DNA of 37,216 nt, from positions 1 through 37,216 of the IMG/VR virus record IMGVR_UViG_3300043399_000210. One strand, given 5' to 3'. The DNA comes from a virus. The translations under genes were made by a program, and so were the position numbers. Each line of letters begins with the position of its first letter. Positions within the stretch are counted from its first letter, which is position 1. The notes under the pieces are model-generated. The model searched no databases. It saw only the letters and a program-made list of their open reading frames with translations, and was not told the DNA's origin. This document shows positions 17,436 through 23,997 of the stretch, piece by piece.

Positions 17436-17482
17436 TGATATAATGGTAGTCCCCCTAGAATTTTCTGGGGGGATTATTTTTT
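17436..17482 (+). terminator. Terminator hairpin with a promoter placed directly before it
   Basis: A ~10-bp stem from 17450 to 17473 (TCCCCCTAGA opposite TCTGGGGGGA, one G:T pair) is followed by ATTATTTTTT. It ends the endolysin transcript. An extended -10, TGATATAAT (17436-17444), lies just upstream, and its predicted start (~17451) is the first base of the hairpin. Confidence 0.85.
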
Positions 17483-17491
17483 AGGAGAACA

Positions 17492-17668
17492 ATGGCATTT
17501 TATGATTATAAGTGTCCAGATTGTGATACAACAAAGACTGTTCAGCGTGGGATGACAGAAGATGACCCTGGATATTCGTGTGAGACTTGCAATTCTGAAC
17601 TAATTAGGGTATACTCTAATGTAGGAGTTAGTTTTAAAGGCTCTGGTTTTTATTCCACCGATAAGTAG
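17492..17668 (+). CDS. FmdB-like zinc-ribbon small protein
   Basis: A 58-aa protein. C8-x2-C11 and C30-x2-C33 form a zinc ribbon, and the C-terminus has the FKGSGFYSTD signature of FmdB-family regulators, common in actinobacteria and their phages. AGGAG precedes ATG 17492 at a normal distance. The next gene starts ten bases after its stop. FmdB proteins are putative transcriptional regulators; the biochemical role is not established. The family match is clear despite the small size. Confidence 0.85.
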   Translation: MAFYDYKCPDCDTTKTVQRGMTEDDPGYSCETCNSELIRVYSNVGVSFKGSGFYSTDK

Positions 17669-17677
17669 GAGGTCAAA

Positions 17678-17923
17678 ATGACTGAAACTGAAGAAAAGGT
17701 TTTTACCCTCACCGCCCTTGATCGATGTGATGCAGGTGACTGTGGTTCACAGGCTTATGTAAAGGCAGTTGGAGTTAACGGAGAATTGCTATTCTGTGCT
17801 CACCACTATGGAAAGATCGAAGCAGATCCAGCCGCATCAATCAAGATGCTTGAGTTTGTGTTTGAGCTTGTGGACGAGCGTGAGCGTCTTATTGAGAATC
17901 GTCTGAAGGGTACTGAGAACTAA
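17678..17923 (+). CDS. DUF7455-like small zinc protein
   Basis: An 81-aa protein carrying the actinobacterial pattern LTALDRCD...CGSQAYV...GELLFCAHH: C17, C22, C40, H42 and H43 are the likely zinc ligands. Chromosomal relatives in actinobacteria usually lie near sigma-factor genes, and their function is unknown. It points to an actinobacterial host. A long acidic C-terminal helix follows. AGGAGG precedes the ATG. It shares one base with the next gene. Confidence 0.75.
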   Translation: MTETEEKVFTLTALDRCDAGDCGSQAYVKAVGVNGELLFCAHHYGKIEADPAASIKMLEFVFELVDERERLIENRLKGTEN

Positions 17924-18252
17924 TGGAAGATGCCGAAAACATGATGGACTATTTAATTCTTAATGGGGCTATGGAAGTCAGCGGTATCAATGAGGACGGT
18001 AGCTTCCTCTATACGTTTACAGAAAAGCTACAAGAGATTGCACCAGACATTCACGAGCAGGTTGCAGAAGCATTCTTTGCAGAACTAATGACATTCTGGG
18101 AGCTAGGCTTTGTAGAGGCAAACATGCAGGATGCAGAGCCAATCATCACTTTGACAGCAAAGTGCTTTAGTCCAGAAGCACGAGAAACATTGACAGAACT
18201 TCAGAACAAGAATTTAGATATTATAATTCAGGCGTTTCGTGAAGGATCATAG
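17923..18252 (+). CDS. Acidic protein, unknown function
   Basis: A 109-aa, strongly acidic helical protein (EIAPDIHEQVAEAFFAELMTF). No catalytic or metal motif is visible apart from single cysteines. The start overlaps the stop of the DUF7455-like gene (TAATG), so it is in the same operon. I do not recognise it. Confidence 0.65.
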   Translation: MEDAENMMDYLILNGAMEVSGINEDGSFLYTFTEKLQEIAPDIHEQVAEAFFAELMTFWELGFVEANMQDAEPIITLTAKCFSPEARETLTELQNKNLDIIIQAFREGS

Positions 18253-18273
18253 TATAATTGATTAGGAGATAAC

Positions 18274-18699
18274 ATGGAATACCTAATCTTATTGACTTTG
18301 GTAATTCCAGCCTTGCTATCATATAAGATTTTGCATAAAGCAAAGACTTTTAGTAATATCCCAAAGCTACAAATAAGCCAAGCAAGATCACTAAAACTGT
18401 TTGGGGATATGCTTGAGGCTGAGATACTTGCACATGAAGCTAAGTCAAAAATTAAAACTCAATCAACAGATCATTTCGATAGATCGCACGTCCGCATTTT
18501 GTTTTATGGTGAACGAGCATACTGGATTAACAACAACCAGGTATTTTATGCAGACATCATAAACGGCGAGGTAGACAAAGAAACTACAAACCAGGTTGAC
18601 ACAATGACCATGGATGATGTACAATTAAAGGAAATGATTTTCATCATAGAAAAACTAACAGAAGGATTAAATAATGAAGATAGGAATTCAGGGGACTAA
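18274..18699 (+). CDS. Membrane-anchored small protein, unknown function
   Basis: A 141-aa protein with an N-terminal hydrophobic helix (MEYLILLTLVIPALLSYKIL) that should anchor it in the membrane, followed by a helical and then a beta-rich cytoplasmic part (RILFYGERAYWINNNQVFYA). TAGGAG precedes ATG 18274, and a TATAAT at 18253-18258 may act as a -10. The 3' end overlaps the next gene by 26 bases. Function unknown. Confidence 0.65.
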   Translation: MEYLILLTLVIPALLSYKILHKAKTFSNIPKLQISQARSLKLFGDMLEAEILAHEAKSKIKTQSTDHFDRSHVRILFYGERAYWINNNQVFYADIINGEVDKETTNQVDTMTMDDVQLKEMIFIIEKLTEGLNNEDRNSGD

Positions 18700-19024
18700 A
18701 GACTTTAATGATTACTCTGTCTTTCTTCGTGCTATGCGAGTCGTTCTCTCTGACCTAAAGCCAGAAGACACTGAGTTTATTATTTATTCTGCTGGTCCTG
18801 CAAAAGTCAATGCGTTTGCAATGGAGTTTGTAAACATTACAGAACGCACAATGAAGGCACAGGGAATTCGTACACGAGTAATTAAGTTATCTCCAGGCAC
18901 TCTTAAAAAAGAGATGGGGACAATGGACTACTTTGCATACTTCTGTGTACCGAAAGAATCTGCAAACGATTTGGTTCGTGAAGCAGAAGACAAAGAGATC
19001 GAAGTTGGGATCTTTCGATACTAA
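18674..19024 (+). CDS. Rossmann-like protein resembling the SLOG/DUF2493 group
   Basis: A 116-aa protein that starts MKIGIQGTKDFNDYSVF, close to the GSRxFxDY opening of DUF2493/YspA-type SLOG proteins, which bind nucleotides or nucleotide-derived ligands. The next strand (FIIYSAGPAKVNAFAMEF) parallels the SGGAxGxDxxA segment, but the glycines are partly lost, so ligand binding may have changed. It ends overlapping the deaminase-like gene. The fold assignment is tentative. Confidence 0.5.
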   Translation: MKIGIQGTKDFNDYSVFLRAMRVVLSDLKPEDTEFIIYSAGPAKVNAFAMEFVNITERTMKAQGIRTRVIKLSPGTLKKEMGTMDYFAYFCVPKESANDLVREAEDKEIEVGIFRY

Positions 19025-19404
19025 TGGAGAGCGACCTGAGTAACAGAGAAAAGGCTTACCTTTCTGTAGCACGATACTTTGCCAGTAAGTCAAAGGCACG
19101 TAGGATGCACGGAGCGGTAGTTGTTAAGTCTGGACGAGTACTTGGTACTGGATTTAACAAAGATCGTAACAACCCATACTATGTTTCACCTGAGCATATT
19201 AAGACACACTGTTCTGTACATGCTGAGGTTGATGCAATCAGGGATGCTGGTTGGAACGTAAAGGGTGCTGTGCTGTACGTAGCACGAGTCAACGCTCGTG
19301 GCGAAGACAGAAACAGCAAGCCTTGCATTCGATGCGAGGCAGTAATACAGGAATCACAAATCAAAAAAGTGATCTACACAATAGGAGAAGATAATGAAGA
19401 TTAG
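19024..19404 (+). CDS. dCMP/cytidine deaminase-like zinc enzyme
   Basis: A 126-aa deaminase fold. The zinc and catalytic residues are H66-A-E68 (SVHAEVDAI) and C101-x2-C104 (PCIRC), the standard HAE...PCxxC pattern. A dCMP deaminase would produce dUMP for ThyX, encoded at 23298. The segment RRMHGAVVVKSGRVLGTGFN fits the substrate-binding beginning of this family. It is shorter than T4-type dCMP deaminases, so the exact substrate (dCMP, cytidine or another nucleobase) is open. Confidence 0.75.
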   Translation: MESDLSNREKAYLSVARYFASKSKARRMHGAVVVKSGRVLGTGFNKDRNNPYYVSPEHIKTHCSVHAEVDAIRDAGWNVKGAVLYVARVNARGEDRNSKPCIRCEAVIQESQIKKVIYTIGEDNED

Positions 19405-19615
19405 CTCTCTAGAACAAATGGAGACAATTGTAGAAAACAATGTGTCTCTAGACTGGGACGGATGGGACGTAGTAGAATACCAATCATCGCCCACCGCTTG
19501 GATGAAACCGAATGGAGTATACCGTAATAATGGTTGGAGCCTTCGAAAGTTTTATCGCCTTACTAGTGCTGGTTGGGATCTTCCCAACAAGTTTGTGAGG
19601 AAAGATGAAGAATGA
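19394..19615 (+). CDS. Trp-rich small protein, unknown function
   Basis: A 73-aa protein with seven tryptophans or aromatics clustered (LDWDGWDVVEYQ, NNGWSLRKFYRL, SAGWDLP). It begins inside the deaminase gene and ends inside the WhiB gene, so it belongs to a tightly coupled unit. The repeated W-D/S pattern suggests a small beta domain. No family recognised. Confidence 0.65.
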   Translation: MKISSLEQMETIVENNVSLDWDGWDVVEYQSSPTAWMKPNGVYRNNGWSLRKFYRLTSAGWDLPNKFVRKDEE

Positions 19616-19886
19616 AAAGTGGAGAGAACAGGCTCGTTGTCTAGACTACGATACTAACCTATTCTTTGATACATACGAAGAAGATGAAAACTTAAGAGTT
19701 GCAATCGATGATCTTTGTGCTGGCTGTCCAGTAGCAAGACTATGCTTCGCAACAGGAGTCTCTAACAAAGAGTGGGGAGTCTGGGGTGGCGTATATCTTG
19801 AGAACGGCAAGGTATCAAAAGAATTTAACAAACATAGATCAAAGGCTGACTGGGCTGAGGTCTGGACTAATTTAACTAACGACTAG
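19605..19886 (+). CDS. WhiB-family Fe-S transcription factor
   Basis: A 93-aa WhiB-like protein. The four cluster ligands are C12, C38, C41 and C47 (C...C-x2-C-x5-C), followed by the G-V-W-G-G turn (WGVWGGVYL) and a basic C-terminal region for DNA contact. WhiB proteins are unique to actinobacteria and their phages; they bind [4Fe-4S], usually contact the principal sigma factor and control transcription. A phage copy may redirect host RNA polymerase or repress host whiB genes. It supports an actinobacterial host. Confidence 0.95.
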   Translation: MKNEKWREQARCLDYDTNLFFDTYEEDENLRVAIDDLCAGCPVARLCFATGVSNKEWGVWGGVYLENGKVSKEFNKHRSKADWAEVWTNLTND

Positions 19887-19894
19887 GAGAAACA

Positions 19895-20143
19895 ATGTAC
19901 ACTACAGATGAAATGCGTAGAGCTTTCCACTCTGTAAGAGCACCAAAAAACTTTGGTGTAGCACTTGCGGAACATAGTGACAATGGTGTATTATTGTACT
20001 TAGAGGTTATCGCAGACGAGCAAGCGTTCATGCGTTTAGACGATCAAGGTAAGCGAGAAGCCATTGAGTACATGGTCAAAGTTAAGACAGCACTTGAGGA
20101 TAATGGTGCTGTTGTCCAATTATCACGAAGGGCTGTAAACTAA
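19895..20143 (+). CDS. Small protein, unknown function
   Basis: An 82-aa protein with a GGAG ribosome site before ATG 19895. It has a beta strand pair (GVALAEHSDNGVLLYLEVIA) and a C-terminal helix, no cysteines and no obvious catalytic residues. The stop overlaps the next start. It sits between WhiB and a probable DNA-repair protein. Function unknown. Confidence 0.65.
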   Translation: MYTTDEMRRAFHSVRAPKNFGVALAEHSDNGVLLYLEVIADEQAFMRLDDQGKREAIEYMVKVKTALEDNGAVVQLSRRAVN

Positions 20144-20622
20144 TGCAGACATTCCTCCCATACGCTGACTTCTCTAAGTCTGCAGAGGCACTAGACAACA
20201 AGCGTCTCAACAAGCAGATTCTAGAAGGCTATCAAATTCTCAAGGTTCTTGGCAACCCAGACCCACGTGCTGGTTGGCGTAATCATCCTGCAGTCAAGAT
20301 GTGGCGTGGACACGAGTTTTCATTGTTCGGTTACGTCATGGCTATGGTTGAGGAAGCAAAGACTCGTGGCATCAAGACTGACAAGAACGAAGAGAATCTT
20401 TGGAACCTACACGCAGATCGATTCCCTGAATGGGGCATTGGTGCTCCAGAGTGGTGGGGTGACAAAGAGACAATGGCTCGTGTAACAACTACACACAAAG
20501 CTAATCTATACAAGAAAGATCCTTCCTATTACTGGGGATTTATTGATGCTGTAGATAGCGATAACAATAAGCCATGCTGTGACAAGTGCAACTATTATTG
20601 GGTGACACACGAGGCGGCATAA
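20143..20622 (+). CDS. MSMEG_6728-like protein, possible pyrimidine-dimer glycosylase relative
   Basis: A 159-aa protein. It begins MQTFLPYADFSKSAEALDNK, continues RLNKQILEGYQIL and has GWRNHPAVKMWRGHE, the hallmarks of the MSMEG_6728 family, which is often annotated as pyrimidine dimer DNA glycosylase in actinobacteria. If so it would repair UV damage in phage DNA. A C-terminal CC-x2-C cluster (PCCDKCNYYW) is an addition that may bind zinc. The family match is good; the activity is inferred from annotation tradition, not from active-site residues I can prove. Confidence 0.65.
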   Translation: MQTFLPYADFSKSAEALDNKRLNKQILEGYQILKVLGNPDPRAGWRNHPAVKMWRGHEFSLFGYVMAMVEEAKTRGIKTDKNEENLWNLHADRFPEWGIGAPEWWGDKETMARVTTTHKANLYKKDPSYYWGFIDAVDSDNNKPCCDKCNYYWVTHEAA

Positions 20623-20994
20623 ATGAATGAAGCAATTGTCATAGCAATCCTAGCTGGTGTATCAATCATTAGTTTATCGTTTAACATTTATCAAAGAGTG
20701 ATGCTCAAGATGGTGTCAAACAAGCTACTGCAAGAAATGCTAGACAGGGTAACAATAGAAAAGAAGTTCTCTGACTACATCCAGGGAATTGACAATAAAG
20801 ATATTGAGCAGACTCAGGGCTTCGTAAAGTTTCTCTCTGAATCCAGAGACTGGGCTTTTAAGTACATTGAGGATGTTCAGGTATCCATCGAATCGCTAAA
20901 ATCTGCGGTAGAGAGTGGATACGATACACAGGAAGAGATGCAGAAGCTATTCGAATTCCTTCCAGAAAATAACAAGGAGAATAACAATGAGTAA
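20623..20994 (+). CDS. Membrane-anchored coiled-coil protein, possible lysis accessory
   Basis: A 123-aa protein with an N-terminal transmembrane helix (AIVIAILAGVSIISLSFNIY) and a long, charged helical cytoplasmic or periplasmic part. It is followed, with eight bases of overlap, by another small membrane protein. Paired membrane genes like this in phages are often lysis-related (holin/antiholin or spanin-like), but the endolysin is 3 kb upstream, so this is uncertain. Confidence 0.6.
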   Translation: MNEAIVIAILAGVSIISLSFNIYQRVMLKMVSNKLLQEMLDRVTIEKKFSDYIQGIDNKDIEQTQGFVKFLSESRDWAFKYIEDVQVSIESLKSAVESGYDTQEEMQKLFEFLPENNKENNNE

Positions 20995-21259
20995 CACACT
21001 AAAGGCACTACTTGCCTCATATGGTCGTAGCGTCCTCGCAGGTGCTGCAACACTCTACCTCGCAGGAGTAACTGACCCTGTTGACCTTCTCTGGTCACTC
21101 GTCGCTGCTTTTGCACCAGTAGCAATCCGCTACATCAACCCTAACGATCCTGCATTTGGTCGTCTACCTTCAGCAGATAAGGTCAGCACCGCAGCTCGTA
21201 AGGCAACGCCAAAGAAGGCTCCTGCTAAGAAGCCTGTGGCAAAAAAGACAACAAAGTAA
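20987..21259 (+). CDS. Holin-like membrane protein with Lys/Pro/Ala tail
   Basis: A 90-aa protein from ATG 20987 (AAGGAG upstream). Hydrophobic segments at about 12-27 and 31-50 (GRSVLAGAATLYLAG, DLLWSLVAAFAPVAIRYI) fit two membrane helices. The C-terminal 30 residues are a KAAPAKKP-type basic tail that would stay in the cytoplasm, as in many holins. A second holin-like gene is at 15042, so only one may be the true holin. A strong terminator follows. Confidence 0.6.
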   Translation: MSNTLKALLASYGRSVLAGAATLYLAGVTDPVDLLWSLVAAFAPVAIRYINPNDPAFGRLPSADKVSTAARKATPKKAPAKKPVAKKTTK

Positions 21260-21272
21260 ATAAATAGTAATT

Positions 21273-21300
21273 GGGGGATCGCTTCGGTGGTCCCCCTTTT
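21273..21300 (+). terminator. Intrinsic terminator
   Basis: GGGGGATCGC-TTCG-GTGGTCCCCC forms a 10-bp stem (two G:T pairs) closed by a TTCG tetraloop and followed by TTTTATT. Confidence 0.92.
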
Positions 21301-21304
21301 ATTA

Positions 21305-21313
21305 TGTTATACT
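21305..21313 (+). promoter_or_regulatory. Extended -10 promoter of the candidate ncRNA
   Basis: TGTTATACT, directly after the terminator. Its start should be near 21320, the first base before the long closing stem of the RNA. Confidence 0.65.
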
Positions 21314-21319
21314 ATAAGT

Positions 21320-21410
21320 GTCCCTCACACTATCTTAGGATGGACTAGTTACCCAAATGATAAGACCGTGGCTAAGGCAGCGGATTTCGGTGTGAGGGAT
21401 TCTTCTTTTT
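21320..21410 (+). ncRNA. Candidate stand-alone small RNA (~90 nt)
   Basis: It lies between a terminator and the next gene's promoter. Its 5' end (21321-21330, TCCCTCACAC) pairs perfectly over 10 bp with 21390-21399 (GTGTGAGGGA), and TTCTTCTTTTT follows at once, so the closing stem doubles as an intrinsic terminator. The 59-nt interior has no good ORF. It offers competing short helices: TCTTA 21333-21337 with TAAGA 21361-21365, or CTTAG 21334-21338 with CTAAG 21372-21376. It is not a tRNA: there is no T-arm. Confidence 0.7.
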
Positions 21411-21412
21411 CG

Positions 21413-21421
21413 TGGTATACT
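21413..21421 (+). promoter_or_regulatory. Extended -10 promoter
   Basis: TGGTATACT reads into the 441-aa gene. A normal AGGAGG leader follows (21444-21449) before ATG 21455. Confidence 0.6.
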
Positions 21422-21454
21422 ATAAATGATCGTGAAGATCTCTAGGAGGAAATT

Positions 21455-22780
21455 ATGCCAGTAGGTGGCGGAGGAAAGCCAGCAGGTGGATACCGTGCAG
21501 GTAAGAAGGGTAGCTACGGATGTAGCGGATACCCAACAGTAAGTGCAGACGGAACAGTACACGGATGCCACAAGACAAAGGCAGAAGCTGCCGCACAAGC
21601 TCGTGCTATCTGGGCATCAGTTAACTCACAGAAGGCTGATAGTCTTCCACTAGAAGCCTTTATGACAAAGGCGTATAGGGTTGCAGAGAATGTTCCTGGA
21701 TGCGAAGGATTTGCTGTCATCGATGAAGATGGTATGCTAGACCAATGCTTTATGACTCGTGCAGATGCAGAGGCATATGCCAATGCAGAAAACGTAGACG
21801 ATGTTGATGAAATGTCTGAAGATGACATGAAGGCAATGAATGATGAAGAAGATGAACGTAAGGGTCGTCACCGTAACGAAATGCATAAGTATGCTATTAC
21901 TGAGGGCGACTACGTAATGGGAATGACTGTAGAAGGCATGGTCATTGGACAAGTCGAACACGTTATGCTTGAGGGCGGAGTTTACGGCACACCTGGAACA
22001 GAATACGCAGTTGAGTCAACACCCGAAAACCCAGCAATGGCTGTAAGAATTTTTGAGGAAGATAGTGGAATGTATTACCCAACAGCATACTCAATTGGTA
22101 TGCGTATGACAGATGCACAAAAAATTCCAAATCTTCCAATCGGACAAGACGAAGACGAGGAAGATATGGAGATGATGGCTAAGGCTGATACATACACACC
22201 AACTTCAGGCATGAAGGCTGCTGCTCGTCGTGCTCTTCGTTGGAAAGAAGAGGGCAAGGCTACAGGTGCAGGTACTCCAGTTGGTTGGGGTAGAGCAAGT
22301 GATATTGTAGCAGGACGCTCAATGTCTCTCAGTGTAGTTAGACGTATGTATTCTTTCTTCTCACGTCACGAGGTAGACAAGAAGGGCAAAGACTTCTACA
22401 ACACAAGCAATCCTAGCAATGGTCGCATTATGTGGGATGCTTGGGGTGGAGACGCAGGGTATTCATGGTCACGAGGCATCGTTGACCGTATGAAGGATAA
22501 GGCGTTGTTTGCTGATTTTGGTAAAGATTATACTAAGTCAGAGCGTATGGTTGTAAAGGCAATCGGCGTAGGCTCAATGGTTAGCTGGAATTCTTCTGGC
22601 GGTACAGCATCAGGAAAGATCACACGTATTATTCGTAATGGATCCTACAATGTTCCTGGTACAGACGTAACTGTTAACGGTACTCCAGACAACCCAGCTG
22701 CAGTCATTCGTCTATACCGTGACGGAAAGCCTACAGATACCGTTGTTGCACACCGCCTAAACACTCTTAGAGCGTCCTAG
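21455..22780 (+). CDS. Multidomain phage protein with two duplicated domains
   Basis: A 441-aa protein. Residues ~20-55 and ~80-112 are related Cys-pair modules (GC-G...DG...C--T-A-A-A). Residues ~145-225 and ~370-440 are related Tudor/HVA1-like beta modules (VYGTPGTEYAVESTPENPAM versus NVPGTDVTVNGTPDNPAAV). Between them (~247-350) is a domain with GMKAAARRALRWKEEG, VGWGRASDIVAGR, FSRHEVDKKGKDF and WDAWGGDAGYSW, which recurs in phage proteins, often attached to protease or portal genes. An acidic linker (~115-135) separates parts. The function is unknown; a structural or capsid-associated role is possible. Confidence 0.7.
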   Translation: MPVGGGGKPAGGYRAGKKGSYGCSGYPTVSADGTVHGCHKTKAEAAAQARAIWASVNSQKADSLPLEAFMTKAYRVAENVPGCEGFAVIDEDGMLDQCFMTRADAEAYANAENVDDVDEMSEDDMKAMNDEEDERKGRHRNEMHKYAITEGDYVMGMTVEGMVIGQVEHVMLEGGVYGTPGTEYAVESTPENPAMAVRIFEEDSGMYYPTAYSIGMRMTDAQKIPNLPIGQDEDEEDMEMMAKADTYTPTSGMKAAARRALRWKEEGKATGAGTPVGWGRASDIVAGRSMSLSVVRRMYSFFSRHEVDKKGKDFYNTSNPSNGRIMWDAWGGDAGYSWSRGIVDRMKDKALFADFGKDYTKSERMVVKAIGVGSMVSWNSSGGTASGKITRIIRNGSYNVPGTDVTVNGTPDNPAAVIRLYRDGKPTDTVVAHRLNTLRAS

Positions 22781-22782
22781 AC

Positions 22783-22811
22783 TTGACAACAGCTCCTACT
22801 TGCTGTAAACT
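22783..22811 (+). promoter_or_regulatory. Sigma70-type promoter with spacer inverted repeat
   Basis: TTGACA (22783-22788), a 17-bp spacer and TAAACT (22806-22811). The spacer is bounded by a short inverted repeat, ACAGC ... GCTGT. It serves the small membrane protein, GroES and ThyX genes. Confidence 0.7.
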
Positions 22812-22843
22812 GTACTTATACAACTTACGCATTAGGAGAGACA

Positions 22844-23020
22844 ATGCACACGGATGAATTGCTTGAGGTGATGTTCGGTACTGAACACGTTATTGCAGAG
22901 ATGTTCTGGAATACAGTTTGGTTCGGCATCGCCTTTGCATTTGGCAAGGTAGTCGCATTCCGCAAGGTACACAAGTACATTGACGAGAAGCACGGCGTAA
23001 CCCACAAGGAAGGATACTAA
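22844..23020 (+). CDS. Small single-span membrane protein
   Basis: A 58-aa protein with TAGGAG before ATG 22844. Residues ~20-40 (MFWNTVWFGIAFAFGKVVAF) form one amphipathic or membrane helix, followed by a basic, charged tail (RKVHKYIDEKHG). It is the first gene behind the 22783 promoter, and the GroES gene starts directly after its stop. Function unknown; conserved-looking small membrane protein. Confidence 0.7.
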   Translation: MHTDELLEVMFGTEHVIAEMFWNTVWFGIAFAFGKVVAFRKVHKYIDEKHGVTHKEGY

Positions 23021-23311
23021 TTGATTCAGCCACTTTATGATAAGGTAGTTCTTGATCCAATCAAGGAGGAGCAGGTAACTACATCTGGTTTTATTATTGC
23101 AGGAGATGCAGATAAGCCACAGGAAGCAACCGTAGTTGCTGTTGGTACAGGCGTGACGACATCCAATGGAGTACACGTTGAGATTCCACTTGCAGTCGGA
23201 GACAAGGTTCTCTTTGCAAAGTACAGTGGAACAGATGTACGACACGAAAATAAAGACTATATTGTTATCTCGTACAACGATATTTTGGCGGTACTTGATG
23301 AACAAGATTAG
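23021..23311 (+). CDS. GroES-like co-chaperonin
   Basis: A 96-aa protein starting at TTG 23021, with AAGGA upstream. The GroES pattern is clear: IQPLYDKVVLDPIKEE, mobile loop TTSGFIIAGDADKPQEATVVAVG, then GDKVLFAKYSGTDV and YIVISYNDILAVL. The hydrophobic GFII tripeptide would bind the host GroEL. Phage co-chaperonins such as T4 gp31 help fold large capsid proteins. The ThyX gene begins inside its 3' end. Confidence 0.9.
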   Translation: MIQPLYDKVVLDPIKEEQVTTSGFIIAGDADKPQEATVVAVGTGVTTSNGVHVEIPLAVGDKVLFAKYSGTDVRHENKDYIVISYNDILAVLDEQD

Positions 23312-23987
23312 GGTACTAGACAAAGGATATATTCGACTTGTTGACACTCTTGGTGACGATTTATCTATCGTTAATGCTGCTCGTGTTTCTTACGATAAGG
23401 AAGCATCTGAATTCACTGAAAAAGATGAACGTCTCATTAACTTCCTCGTCCGTGAGGGTCACACATCGCCCTTTCGCCACGCTGCTCTTACGTTCGAAGT
23501 ATACGCACCGCTGTTTGTTGCACGTCAGTGGTGGAAGTATGCAGTAGGCTCTACCCATGTTGACGATCAGAATGGTTGGAATGAGTCGTCTCGTCGTTAT
23601 GTAACTGAGGATGAAGAGTTTTACGTTCCAAACAAGTACGAGTGGCGTAGTAAGCCTGAGAATAGCAAGCAGGGTAGTGGAGAGCCAGTAGGCAGTAAAA
23701 CTGGTGACTACTTCTACCACGAACTGCTAACAACCATTGACGATGGCGTTAAGTATTACCACGAAGCTATGGATGCTGGAATTGCACCAGAACTAGCTCG
23801 TCTATTCCTACCAGCATATGGTATGTATGTACGCTGGCGTTGGACTGTATCCCTCCAGGGAGCAATGACATTCCTTGAGCAACGTCTAGGACACGATGCA
23901 CAGCTAGAAATCCAGGAGTATGCAAGGGCAGTTCGTAGCTTAACTGAGCAGTCATTCCCACACACAATGAAAGCATTTGGGGTATAA
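23298..23987 (+). CDS. thyX: Flavin-dependent thymidylate synthase ThyX
   Basis: A 229-aa enzyme converting dUMP to dTMP with FAD and methylene-tetrahydrofolate. Visible landmarks: GHTSPFRHAALTFEV (S57, R60, H61), VARQWWK at 74-80 and NESSRRY at 95-101. The classical RHRx7S motif is replaced by a WKYAVGS stretch plus a short insertion before NESSRRY, a variant seen in phage ThyX proteins. LSLQGAMTFLEQR-like and SFPHTMKAF ends are present. The start ATG 23298 overlaps groES; the upstream in-frame ATG 23166 lies inside groES. Confidence 0.93.
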   Translation: MNKIRVLDKGYIRLVDTLGDDLSIVNAARVSYDKEASEFTEKDERLINFLVREGHTSPFRHAALTFEVYAPLFVARQWWKYAVGSTHVDDQNGWNESSRRYVTEDEEFYVPNKYEWRSKPENSKQGSGEPVGSKTGDYFYHELLTTIDDGVKYYHEAMDAGIAPELARLFLPAYGMYVRWRWTVSLQGAMTFLEQRLGHDAQLEIQEYARAVRSLTEQSFPHTMKAFGV

Positions 23988-23997
23988 TAGAATCATG
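23983..23997 (+). promoter_or_regulatory. Leaderless promoter (TATAAT, 6 nt, ATG)
   Basis: TATAAT at 23983-23988 overlaps the thyX stop and is exactly six bases before ATG 23995. No Shine-Dalgarno is present. Confidence 0.6.

Noticed and set aside
21320-21410. The small RNA as a tRNA
   Set aside because: The terminal pairing looks like an acceptor stem, but there is no T-arm consensus, no anticodon arm and the length does not fit.
23166-23297. N-terminal extension of ThyX from ATG 23166
   Set aside because: It lies entirely inside groES in another frame; the true ThyX N-terminus starts at 23298.
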